A stretch of DNA of 64,000 bases from an uncultured Prevotellaceae bacterium (GTDB lineage: Bacteria; Bacteroidota; Bacteroidia; Bacteroidales; Bacteroidaceae). Both the position numbers and the translations under genes were made by a program. Below the pieces are notes generated by a model. The model worked only from the letters and a program-made list of their open reading frames with translations. It made no database searches and had not been told where the DNA came from. Where the stretch lies: positions 162,083 through 226,082 of the forward strand of contig CADCIB010000007.1 in assembly GCA_902801375.1 (NCBI GenBank). Direction: 5' to 3'. Positions 25,143 to 33,003 of this stretch are shown here, piece by piece; position 1 is the stretch's first letter; every line of letters begins with the position of its first letter.

Positions 25143-26324
25143 ATGAAAGAATTAGCACTCAAATACGGATGCAATCCCAACCAGAAACCTTCCCGTATCT
25201 ACATGGAAGAAGGTGAGTTACCCATCGAAGTGTTGAACGGCCGACCCGGCTACATCAACCTGCTCGACGCCCTCAACAGCTGGCAGCTGGTGCGCGAACT
25301 GAAACAGGCCACCGACCTGCCCGCCGCCGCCTCGTTCAAGCACGTGTCGCCCGCTGGCGCCGCCGTGGGACTCCCCCTGAGCGACACGCTCAGGAAAATC
25401 TATTTCGTCGACGACATCCAGCAGGAACTGTCGCCCATCGCCAGCGCCTATGTCCGTGCCCGCGGAGCCGACCGCATGAGCTCCTACGGCGACTTCGTGG
25501 CCCTCTCCGACACCTGCGATGCCGTGACCGCCACCATCCTGAAACGTGAGGTCAGCGACGGCGTGATCGCACCCGACTTCACGGAAGAGGCCCTCCAGAT
25601 CCTGCGCGAGAAGCGGAAAGGCACCTACAACGTCATCCGCATCGACCCCGACTATCGCCCGGCACCCATCGAGCGCAAGCAGGTGTTCGGCATCACCTTC
25701 GAGCAAGGCCGCAACGAGATACGCCTCGACGACCCCGCCCTCTTCTCCGACATCCCCACGCGCAACAAGACCTTCTCCGCTGAAGCCCGCCGCGACCTGA
25801 CCATCGCCCTCATCACGCTGAAATACACCCAGTCCAACTCCGTCTGCTACGTCAAGGACGGGCAGGCCATCGGCATCGGAGCCGGTCAGCAGAGCCGCAT
25901 CCATTGCACCCGCCTGGCAGGCAACAAAGCCGACACGTGGTGGCTGCGGCAGCACCCCAAGGTGATGAACCTCCCCTTCGTCGACGGCATCCGCCGTGCC
26001 GACCGCGACAACACCATCGACATCTACATCGGCGACGAGTGCGACGACGTGCTCCGCGAGGGCGCCTGGCAGCAGTTCTTCAAGCACCAGCCCGAACCCC
26101 TCACCCGCGAGGAGAAGCGCCAGTGGATAGCCCAGAACCGCGGCGTATGCCTCGGCAGCGACGCCTTCTTCCCCTTTGGCGACAACATCGAGCGCGCCCA
26201 CAAGAGCGGCGTGCAGTATATCGCCCAGGCCGGCGGCTCCGTGCGCGACGACCATGTCATCATGACCTGCGACAAATACGACATCGCCATGGCTTTCACC
26301 CACGTGCGCCTCTTCCACCACTAA
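25143..26324 (+). CDS. Stand-alone AICAR transformylase (PurH C-terminal half)
   Basis: A 393-residue enzyme corresponding to the formyltransferase domain of PurH, which formylates AICAR with 10-formyl-tetrahydrofolate late in purine synthesis. The catalytic Lys-His pair is K66-H67 in AASFKHVSPAGAAVG; further motifs are LKYTQSNSVCYVKDGQAIGIGAGQ and SDAFFPFGDNIERA, and GGSVRDD near the end. The IMP cyclohydrolase domain is absent, so either another protein supplies it or this is a second copy with a special role. It is monocistronic, with low-complexity DNA immediately after it. Confidence 0.9.
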   Translation: MKELALKYGCNPNQKPSRIYMEEGELPIEVLNGRPGYINLLDALNSWQLVRELKQATDLPAAASFKHVSPAGAAVGLPLSDTLRKIYFVDDIQQELSPIASAYVRARGADRMSSYGDFVALSDTCDAVTATILKREVSDGVIAPDFTEEALQILREKRKGTYNVIRIDPDYRPAPIERKQVFGITFEQGRNEIRLDDPALFSDIPTRNKTFSAEARRDLTIALITLKYTQSNSVCYVKDGQAIGIGAGQQSRIHCTRLAGNKADTWWLRQHPKVMNLPFVDGIRRADRDNTIDIYIGDECDDVLREGAWQQFFKHQPEPLTREEKRQWIAQNRGVCLGSDAFFPFGDNIERAHKSGVQYIAQAGGSVRDDHVIMTCDKYDIAMAFTHVRLFHH

Positions 26325-26492
26325 TGCTTTCATTTTATAATGCTTAATTTTATAATTCTTTAATTCTTTAACTCTTTAATTTTATAATGCTTTAATTCTT
26401 TAATCTTTTCGTTCTTTAATTTTTTAATTTTTTAATTCTTTAATCTTTTCGTTCTTTAATTTTTTAATTTTTTAATTCTTTAATTTTTCAAG
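26325..26492. repeat. Low-complexity TTTAATTCT tandem repeat
   Basis: About 160 nt of degenerate TTTAATTCTTTAATTTT units with two TTAATCTTTTCGTTCTTTAA inserts. It resembles the tandem AAAATTAGAGAATT units at 39950-40135 read on the opposite strand. No gene. Confidence 0.8.
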
Positions 26493-26684
26493 ATGGACGA
26501 CGATTTTCAGAAAATCCTTGAAAATGGCATCTCGTTTGGGCGAGGCGGCGAGCGCCGCAGCTCCGACACGGGCAAGGTAAAGACCAAAGCCAAGAAAAAG
26601 AAGTACATCACCGGCGCCCACGGCAGCGGTTCCGCCATGCAGAAAGCCAAATACCGCCAGCAGCGCGCCAACCGCCACAAGTAA
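26493..26684 (+). CDS. Small basic protein, unknown
   Basis: A 63-residue protein with an acidic start (MDDDFQKILENG) and a lysine/arginine-rich remainder (KTKAKKKKY, KAKYRQQRANRHK). The composition suggests nucleic-acid or ribosome binding. It has high-GC codon use like its chromosomal neighbours, not like the AT-rich island to its right. No family was recognised. A terminator-like palindrome follows at 26748. Confidence 0.5.
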   Translation: MDDDFQKILENGISFGRGGERRSSDTGKVKTKAKKKKYITGAHGSGSAMQKAKYRQQRANRHK

Positions 26685-26747
26685 GCGTATAATCTTTGCC
26701 CCTTGTCGGGACATATATTTTTTAGCGTAAATGTTTGCAATAACACA

Positions 26748-26816
26748 AGAGGGGGTGTTTCAAAACTCTGCCGCGTGTACGCGGATGGATTTGGCATTTT
26801 GACACACCCTCTTTTT
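26748..26816. terminator. Palindrome with GAGGGTGTGTCAAAA-type arms
   Basis: Outer arms AAGAGGGGGTGTTTCAAAA and TTTTGACACACCCTCTT pair imperfectly; the centre CCGCG/CGCGG pairs perfectly. On the plus strand it is followed by TTTTT. It could be a bidirectional terminator for the small basic gene and, before the island arrived, for the S8 protease facing it. Such arms also occur at insertion-sequence ends in Bacteroidetes; a partial one lies near 24886. Confidence 0.55.
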
Positions 26817-26851
26817 GTTGGGTAGTATATTCTATTTGCCCTTTATTGAAC

Positions 26852-26906
26852 AAACAACCTACAATCGAATCAGGGTGGAGCCAGAGGTGGTTTGCTGCCC
26901 TGTGTT
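26852..26906. repeat. Left 55-bp direct repeat bounding the island
   Basis: Identical over 55 nt to 35593-35647, in the same orientation. The right copy is the 3' end of the S8 protease gene. The distance between copies is 8741 bp. This is the arrangement left by insertion of an element at the end of a gene (attL/attR) or by a recombination that duplicated the gene end. Confidence 0.85.
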
Positions 26907-27034
26907 CCTACATTCAAGCTTGTCTCTAATGCGGATGTTGTCTGCTTTAAACTTCCATCGCACATTATCTAATTGTTGCTCATATCGCTCTTTTGGAGCA
27001 AGCAATTTGAATTTGTTTTGTTAACCTCCATCAT
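26859..27034 (-). pseudogene. Truncated gene fragment fused to the protease tail
   Basis: On the minus strand an ATG at 27032-27034 overlaps the stop of the DUF6794 gene (ATGA), suggesting a translationally coupled gene. After five codons the frame must shift by 2 nt; the shifted frame then reads KFKLLAPKERYEQQLDNV and continues RWKFKADNIRIRDKLECR, resembling the start of an HNH-type nuclease where W, RD and C precede a second Cys. It runs into the direct repeat in the same frame as the protease and ends in the protease tail ending TTSGSTLIRL plus stop. It is probably a broken gene cut by the island boundary. Confidence 0.5.
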
Positions 27035-27306
27035 TTATTCCGCTTCAGATACTTTTTATATGCTTCCAATATCTCTGATGACAAATCATCAGTCGCAAAA
27101 TAGGGTACATCTATGCCGAAAGCCTTGCTGAGTGATTCCAGTTCTTCCTCACTGCGGTCATATAACCAATTGTTGCGAATCCATAAACCGAGAGTAAAAT
27201 GAAATTCGAAAAGGTCTTCCGCTTCCACGATAGCTCTTTTATCCGCTTCACTCAGCATATCGTCCAACTGAGCAAAACATTCTTTTTTATTGCTTGGTAA
27301 ATTCAT
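27031..27306 (-). CDS. DUF6794-type small protein
   Basis: A 91-residue soluble protein. The pattern CFAQLDDMLSEADKRAI, FHFTLGLWIRNNW and DLSSEILEAYKKYL matches DUF6794-like proteins, whose function is unknown. It is the last intact gene at the left end of the AT-rich island and overlaps a truncated gene downstream. Proteins of this kind often occur in accessory regions, so a link to defence or toxin-antitoxin activity is possible but unproven. Confidence 0.65.
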   Translation of the reverse strand: MNLPSNKKECFAQLDDMLSEADKRAIVEAEDLFEFHFTLGLWIRNNWLYDRSEEELESLSKAFGIDVPYFATDDLSSEILEAYKKYLKRNK

Positions 27307-27433
27307 CCTTCAGTTATTTTACCTCCTCAAATCTGACGCATATTGATTATCAGAGGATTATGTTTACATGGGACAAATATGGGCGTTTTAAGTTGCTGTT
27401 TTACAAGTAGAAAGTCAGCAGATGCTAATTCCG

Positions 27434-28459
27434 TCAGATATTGAGTTGCTTTACCTCGTCAATCTCCTTAATCAGCTGTTCTGTTGTTGGTAGATACAGT
27501 TGATACTTGCTGGCTAATATCGTGGAGTTTTCTTCGGGCAGAGCCATCTTTACCACGGTGTCGTTTTTGTCTGAGCAAAGAAGTATGCCGATGGTCGGAT
27601 TCTCGTCTTCCTGTTTTTCGCAACGATCATAGTAATTCACGTACATCTGCAATTGTCCCAAGTCCTGATGCGTCAGTTTACCAGTCTTCAACTCTACCAC
27701 GACGAAGCAGCGAAGCAAACGGTTATAGAACACCAGGTCTGCAAAGAACTCGTCATCTTCAAGAAGTATGCGCTTCTGTCTGGCTACGAATGAGAAGCCT
27801 TTTCCCATTTCAAGTAAGAACTCTGCAATATGAGAAATAATGGCGCTCTCCAAATCCTTTTCGTAGTATGCCGCCTTTCGTTCCAATCCAAGGAACTCCA
27901 ACACCATTGGGTCTTTGATTACTTCTGTGGGTGATTCAGGAATTCTCTGATTGCGTGCCACAGCCAGGACTTTTTCTTTTTCATTGCTGAGCAAGAGTCG
28001 TTCATACAGCATAGAATTGATTTGTCGTTCAGTCTCTCTGGCAGTCCATCCTCCGTTCACTGATTCCAGTTCGTAATATTCCCGTTTGTCAGGGTCTTCA
28101 ATTTGAATCAGCCTTCGGTATTGGCTCCAGTTTAATTGCGAACGCAGTGTGTTCGCAATTGGGTAAGTCCTATAAAACTGCCGACTCTGTTCCAGTTGCC
28201 TGACGCCAAATCCACTACCATATTCAGGTTCCAACTCTTTTGCAAGGTTCTTAATTAGGTACGTTCCGTAGTCGGCCCGTTCTTTGCCATGCTGCTCTTC
28301 TTCTACTATTCGTCTACCGATATTCCAATACATCTGCACACGGTTGAAGTCCACACTGCGAATTGCAGCTGAACGCGCATTGTCAATGATTGTCCGAATC
28401 TCACCAATAAAAGTTTCTTGATTCGTCAATGATACGTTTTTTTCTTTTTTATTGTCCAT
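27434..28459 (-). CDS. DUF1016 / YhcG-type PD-(D/E)XK nuclease
   Basis: A 341-residue protein. The N-terminal half (about residues 15-160) is the DUF1016 N-terminal domain, with YWNIGRRIVEEEQHG and FGVRQLEQSRQFYRTYP. The C-terminal half is a nuclease-like domain with FADLVFYNRLLRCFVVVELK containing the D...ExK signature. YhcG-type proteins are widespread in genomic islands and are linked to restriction loci, but their exact role is unknown. It has its own TAACTTTG box (28470-28477, minus strand), so it may be transcribed apart from the genes upstream. Confidence 0.85.
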   Translation of the reverse strand: MDNKKEKNVSLTNQETFIGEIRTIIDNARSAAIRSVDFNRVQMYWNIGRRIVEEEQHGKERADYGTYLIKNLAKELEPEYGSGFGVRQLEQSRQFYRTYPIANTLRSQLNWSQYRRLIQIEDPDKREYYELESVNGGWTARETERQINSMLYERLLLSNEKEKVLAVARNQRIPESPTEVIKDPMVLEFLGLERKAAYYEKDLESAIISHIAEFLLEMGKGFSFVARQKRILLEDDEFFADLVFYNRLLRCFVVVELKTGKLTHQDLGQLQMYVNYYDRCEKQEDENPTIGILLCSDKNDTVVKMALPEENSTILASKYQLYLPTTEQLIKEIDEVKQLNI

Positions 28460-28524
28460 ATTTCGTTTGCAAAGTTACACATTATATTTCTAATTACCAT
28501 TTGTTTCACTCTTTCCATGCATTT

Positions 28525-29463
28525 TTATATATAAATGTCTGGTAGATTATCCATGATTGGCACGAACAAACCATTATCTATAGCAACACAAATTTCTTTT
28601 GTACTCTTATATTTATATGAATTTCGAGCTATTTGCAGGATTACTCTATAAACTATTTTTTCAAGTTTATCTACTTCTCTCTCAGTAATACCCGATTCTT
28701 CAGCATTGTGAATATAAGCACTGCGAATGTCGTAAATCTGTTCAATAAAGTCTTTTAGACGTTCGGTTAATCTTTCGCGTTTCAGAACTAAAGCAGGTAA
28801 ATACTTCTTTAGTTGCGGGACTTTTCCTTCGCGTTCATTTGTAGCTAAGGTGTCAAGAACAGTACATAACATGACTACTCTTTCGTATAAATGATTGATA
28901 GAAAATGACTGGCTATATATATGGCATGCCCTCTTAAGTACCTGATGGATTTTTCCCCCATCTGCTGAATAGAATATGTGATATAAAGATTCGAAATCAT
29001 TAATATTCCATTTTGTTACACTTTCCAACACCTTTGAATCAATACAAGTGTTGTATCTGTTTGCGTGATAATTTGCATGAATAGTTTCTGGGTTACTTGA
29101 ATCTAATTCCTTGTAGAAGAAATAAGATTTCCCTTGAGTGATAAAATCATTGTTTATGTCAAACTGCCATTTCTTGGGATTGAAAAAGTTGTTATGATAT
29201 AGATCAGAGCAAATTTTGAATATGTCTATTGCAAAGCAACACTTATCATACGCAAGATCTTTTGCATAGGATTCATTTCCACATACAATAACGACAGCAA
29301 AAATCTGCCTCTCTTTTAATTGCAAATTGCCTTCATTGAAGAAAAAAGATTCTTCGGAAAGATCAGATTTCTTTAAGAATGAAACATCTGCAACTTGGAA
29401 AGATAATTCATTATCACCCAAAAACGCGTTATTTATAGGGAAAGCAAATTTGTATCGAGGCAT
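28525..29463 (-). CDS. Putative HEPN-domain protein with RX4H motif
   Basis: A 312-residue soluble protein of unrecognised family. The C-terminal third is helical and contains the motif RSAYIH (R-x4-H) in IYDIRSAYIHNAEESG, the signature of HEPN ribonucleases, preceded by a helix with LKDFIEQ. The arrangement resembles the HEPN domains at the ends of ApeA-like defence proteins. The N-terminal part is beta-rich with no known motif and may sense a phage signal. It lies in the defence island on the same strand as its neighbours; base composition is very AT-rich. Confidence 0.55.
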   Translation of the reverse strand: MPRYKFAFPINNAFLGDNELSFQVADVSFLKKSDLSEESFFFNEGNLQLKERQIFAVVIVCGNESYAKDLAYDKCCFAIDIFKICSDLYHNNFFNPKKWQFDINNDFITQGKSYFFYKELDSSNPETIHANYHANRYNTCIDSKVLESVTKWNINDFESLYHIFYSADGGKIHQVLKRACHIYSQSFSINHLYERVVMLCTVLDTLATNEREGKVPQLKKYLPALVLKRERLTERLKDFIEQIYDIRSAYIHNAEESGITEREVDKLEKIVYRVILQIARNSYKYKSTKEICVAIDNGLFVPIMDNLPDIYI

Positions 29464-29527
29464 ATATATATGATAGATGTGGACTTTCTGTTATTCGTAT
29501 GTAAAAAACAAATAGATAGCATTCGCA

Positions 29528-29947
29528 CTATTCAAGGTTGAAATCCAACTCGTTGCTTTGAATTGTGAACTTTTTATCCCAGATGTCTAATAATAGAGTG
29601 TCACCGTGTTGAGCAATCTTATAATCAAAATGGAATTTTTGTTTTGTTGTACGTATTATAAAATCTTGAATATCATTTTGTCGTTTATAGAACATATACA
29701 AACTATCAAGTTCTTGATAACTAATTATATTTCCATGTTCATTTCTAAGAAAAATAATCATCGAAGTTGTATCTGTTCGTTCAGATATGAGTAAAGAATC
29801 AATAAGAGTGTCTCTTTTTTGCATCTTCATAATAATATCATCGCGTTCTTCTATTTGATGAGTAAGTGCATTATTCATATATAGAAGAAACATAATAAAT
29901 GCTATTGAGATAAGCAAAAGAGCTATTTGTATGCTATTTCTTTTCAT
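29528..29947 (-). CDS. Small single-pass membrane protein
   Basis: A 139-residue protein from MKRNSIQ with one N-terminal membrane helix (ALLLISIAFIMFLLYMN), then a helical stretch (QIEERDDIIMKMQKRDTLID) likely to form a coiled coil, and a beta-rich C-terminus. In-frame starts further upstream (at 29968 and 30013) exist but overlap the preceding gene more deeply. No family recognised. It overlaps the upstream small gene by 14 nt, implying translational coupling. Confidence 0.6.
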   Translation of the reverse strand: MKRNSIQIALLLISIAFIMFLLYMNNALTHQIEERDDIIMKMQKRDTLIDSLLISERTDTTSMIIFLRNEHGNIISYQELDSLYMFYKRQNDIQDFIIRTTKQKFHFDYKIAQHGDTLLLDIWDKKFTIQSNELDFNLE

Positions 29948-30224
29948 GAGTCTGCTTATTTTGTTCATTAAACAAATCTGATTGTAACTTATTGATTGTA
30001 GAGCGAAGTTCAAAAATTTCTTTTTCCTTTTGTGTTCTATACTCTAACAATTCATTATTGAATGCAGCTCTGTCTTCAAACGACTCCAATTTGGATAAAG
30101 TTTCTTTTACATAACAACCAGTTCCAAAACCTAATGAAAAGATTGTTAATGCAGATAAGAAAACTCCCCATCCAGTACCGAGCTTTTCAAACAACTGATT
30201 TTTTTTATTTTTAGATGTTGCCAT
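29934..30224 (-). CDS. Small membrane-anchored coiled-coil protein
   Basis: A 96-residue protein. A membrane helix (GWGVFLSALTIFSLGFGTGC) follows a short basic start, and the rest is a charged helix (YRTQKEKEIFELRSTINKLQ) with coiled-coil character. It starts 5 nt after the GmrSD-like gene and overlaps the next small gene, so all three belong to one transcript. The two small proteins share topology and may form a membrane complex. Function unknown. Confidence 0.65.
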   Translation of the reverse strand: MATSKNKKNQLFEKLGTGWGVFLSALTIFSLGFGTGCYVKETLSKLESFEDRAAFNNELLEYRTQKEKEIFELRSTINKLQSDLFNEQNKQTHEKK

Positions 30225-30229
30225 AATGC

Positions 30230-32293
30230 TTACTGTTTGATTGGTTTTAAGCCAAATTGCAAATCATCCTCGTCAATCTGATACAGACGGAAGAGGTTCT
30301 TCAGGATGGCCATCTTGTTCCATGTGCTACTTCTTGACGGACAGTAGTACAATCCTTCAGCAATCTTCTTATAGTGCTTACTTGCCTCAGTGGTGGAGAA
30401 CCAAACATTTCTGTTGCTTTTTGCTTCCTCATACAACAGAACAGGATTGATGGCAAACAGTTTGTTGATAACCGCCCACATCATTTCAGACCATTCATCC
30501 ACATCCTCCCTTTCTTCTTGGAAGATGTAGTACTGAATCTTGCGTCCAGTTGAAATACCGTTGTCTTCTGATAGACTGACAACATCATCATCCTGCACTT
30601 CTGGTTCGAAGTCTGTTTCTGGATAGCTCCATATAGCTTTTGCCAAACGTGACAGTTCTTGCTTTCGTTGTTCCAGTTCATCTTCTGTCCATTTGTCAAA
30701 CTGGGCGATGTAATGGTTCATCCTCAGCCCACTCTGCTTAAAGCCGTTCTCCATATCTCGCTTTTCGACAAAGGGTCTGTTGCTGTACTTGATGTTATAA
30801 CCAGTCAGAGTAAGGTTTGATATGGTATGCAGCCACTTCTCTTGTATGGTTTCCCATTCAGTGCCAAGTTCCTGCTTCCAGGCATTACTCAGTGTCTGTG
30901 GCATGATATGCTCTATCGTCAAGATGCCTTCCTCAATATTCTCCACCACATCGTTCTTCTCTTTGCTACTTCCATTCTCCAACCGTTCAAAGATGTACAT
31001 CTTATTCTTGGCCTGCATGGAATACACTTTCTTTGTCGTAAAGCCATTGATAAACTCTTCGTCCTTGGGGAATGCACTCGACAATTTTTTGCTTTCAAGG
31101 ATATAAATCAGTACTGCCGAATAGTTGTCCGTTTCTTTCTTGTTCTTCAGAACAGCATCATGAAGTGTCGCAAAAATCTTGTTCAGCGCATTAGTTGGCA
31201 AGTCGCACATCAGGCGACGGAAGATGAAGGTCTCAATGCACGAGAATACTTTGTAGATTTCCGTTAAGGGTAACTCCACCTCTTTGGCATATACAAGAAA
31301 TGCCATCAGGAAGGGATAGGCAACTGTCATATCCAGCAAATCCAGTCGTTTGGCAATCTCATTTGTATCTTTATCACCCACTTGAAAAGCCTTGATGTCG
31401 CGATAGGTATTGGCATAGACCAGCATTTCCTGTAGTATTTCTTCAATGCCGTCATAACGCTTGGCGAATTCCTTAAAAGCGAAGTATATCTTCCTTTGAT
31501 TAGGAATAGTTCCTTGCTTAATGGTCAGATAATTCCTAACGAAACCATCCAATTCATTTCCACTACATTTTTCTATTTTATTCCAATATTTGTCATAAAA
31601 TTGTTCTTGAATGTTGGGAGCCAAGTTCATCAACACAAAGTTCCTAATCTTGTCGGCTTCTGTCAAGTCAAGTCCTGTAGAGTTCAGACTCTCAAATATC
31701 AGTTGAGGATTGTCACCGTGCTGAGGTTCCAATTCTATATCAATGATTTCAAGGCTATCAATAGCTCTGTACAATTCATCAGGTGTCAATTCACGAATCT
31801 GCACAATCCTGTCGTAGAAATACTTATAGTTGATAGTAACCTTAGAGTCTTGAATATATTCCGTCTCATCGTTATATATCAGCCGGTCGAAAGCCGTACA
31901 GTCATCACGGAAGGGCTTTAGTCTGACCTTTCTTTCATCCCTCCTATACTTATCTATAATATATGTATCCTCCAGTATCTCTGACAACCTTGAATCCTCA
32001 GGAACGCACACGCCCTTCTTCATGGCATTGATCATAGCAATAAGAATCAGCGAGATAGTAGTGATGCGTTGTTGTCCGTCAATGAGTATCACTTCGTCTC
32101 TGCTATGAGCATAAGATACTATGCTGCCAAAGAAGTGGGTGGATTTCCCTTCTTTAATTACGCTAACGAGGTCATCGAACAACTGTTTGCAGTTCTCCCG
32201 TTTCCAGTCGTAATTTCTTTGGTACACTGGTATGATAAATCTTTTTCTGGCTCCTTCAAGAAACTCTAGTAGATGTGATGCTGTTCCTTTCAT
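30230..32293 (-). CDS. DUF262/DUF1524 protein, GmrSD-like
   Basis: A 687-residue protein. The N-terminal DUF262 domain has FIIPVYQRNYDWKRENCKQL and VILIDGQQRITTISLI, the ParB-like nucleotide-hydrolysing site. The central to C-terminal part includes the DUF1524 nuclease motif LTIEHIMPQTLSNAW (HxxP, His-Me finger type) near residue 465. A further 150-residue C-terminal domain ends the protein. GmrSD-type enzymes cut modified (for example glucosylated) phage DNA; BrxU and SspE have the same domain pair. The C-terminal extension differs from GmrSD. It sits mid-operon in the island. Confidence 0.87.
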   Translation of the reverse strand: MKGTASHLLEFLEGARKRFIIPVYQRNYDWKRENCKQLFDDLVSVIKEGKSTHFFGSIVSYAHSRDEVILIDGQQRITTISLILIAMINAMKKGVCVPEDSRLSEILEDTYIIDKYRRDERKVRLKPFRDDCTAFDRLIYNDETEYIQDSKVTINYKYFYDRIVQIRELTPDELYRAIDSLEIIDIELEPQHGDNPQLIFESLNSTGLDLTEADKIRNFVLMNLAPNIQEQFYDKYWNKIEKCSGNELDGFVRNYLTIKQGTIPNQRKIYFAFKEFAKRYDGIEEILQEMLVYANTYRDIKAFQVGDKDTNEIAKRLDLLDMTVAYPFLMAFLVYAKEVELPLTEIYKVFSCIETFIFRRLMCDLPTNALNKIFATLHDAVLKNKKETDNYSAVLIYILESKKLSSAFPKDEEFINGFTTKKVYSMQAKNKMYIFERLENGSSKEKNDVVENIEEGILTIEHIMPQTLSNAWKQELGTEWETIQEKWLHTISNLTLTGYNIKYSNRPFVEKRDMENGFKQSGLRMNHYIAQFDKWTEDELEQRKQELSRLAKAIWSYPETDFEPEVQDDDVVSLSEDNGISTGRKIQYYIFQEEREDVDEWSEMMWAVINKLFAINPVLLYEEAKSNRNVWFSTTEASKHYKKIAEGLYYCPSRSSTWNKMAILKNLFRLYQIDEDDLQFGLKPIKQ

Positions 32294-32313
32294 ATTATCT
32301 CATTTTTTAAATA

Positions 32314-33003
32314 TTATACAGCAATCAACATATCCTTCATTGATGCACTTGTATCATGAGTGAGTTTATTCACAAGATTATTTGTTGCTTGAGCATACTC
32401 TTTTAGATATTTATTATGTTTCCCTTTTAGGGAATGTGAAAAGAAACTTGACAACATTTCGACCGCATCAGATTTGCCAATTATTTTTCCATCATCTGTT
32501 ATGTTATCGTGTACTTTATGGTCATATACTAATTGGGCAACCTTTATAATCAAATGACGACATGAATTTCCAAGATTTTGGTAATCCATTGTTGTTTCTG
32601 CATACCTGCAATCATTTTCAAGTTCTGTTATCGCGTTTTTTATTTCATCCCATTTATTGATTTCTATTATTAGATTTTGGGTAAAAGGAGAATTAGAATC
32701 GTATGGTTCTATTTCTGTTATTTTTGTAATACCGATAGAGCGTAATAAAAATCTCAACTCATTTAGATTAATCCTAACGTTCTCATGCTCGCAATAACTT
32801 TTAATTATTAACGAAATAAACTTGTATAATGCACGATAACTATTATTACTTAGATCATGACACATGCTATCTAACAATATGTTTGCTTTGTCTTCACGTG
32901 AAGCAAACATATTACCACCGTTCAAAGTGACTTTTGCGTGGAAGAAATTCCATCTGCCCCAAAAACCACTTTTTTTACATTCCGTTTCAAATTCTTCCGA
33001 CAT
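32314..33003 (-). CDS. Helical protein of unknown function between two DUF262 genes
   Basis: A 229-residue, mostly helical protein beginning MSEEFETECKKSGFWGRWNF. The C-terminal part (KGKHNKYLKEYAQATNNLVN, then KLTHDTSASMKDM) resembles the helical ends of abortive-infection-like proteins, but I do not recognise a named family. It overlaps the upstream DUF262-HNH gene by 17 nt and precedes the GmrSD-like gene by 20 nt, so it is likely a partner in the same system. Confidence 0.65.
   Translation of the reverse strand: MSEEFETECKKSGFWGRWNFFHAKVTLNGGNMFASREDKANILLDSMCHDLSNNSYRALYKFISLIIKSYCEHENVRINLNELRFLLRSIGITKITEIEPYDSNSPFTQNLIIEINKWDEIKNAITELENDCRYAETTMDYQNLGNSCRHLIIKVAQLVYDHKVHDNITDDGKIIGKSDAVEMLSSFFSHSLKGKHNKYLKEYAQATNNLVNKLTHDTSASMKDMLIAV

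Noticed and set aside
25218-26333. Long minus-strand frame opposite the AICAR transformylase
   Set aside because: Low-complexity Gly/Val/Asp composition typical of an antisense shadow.
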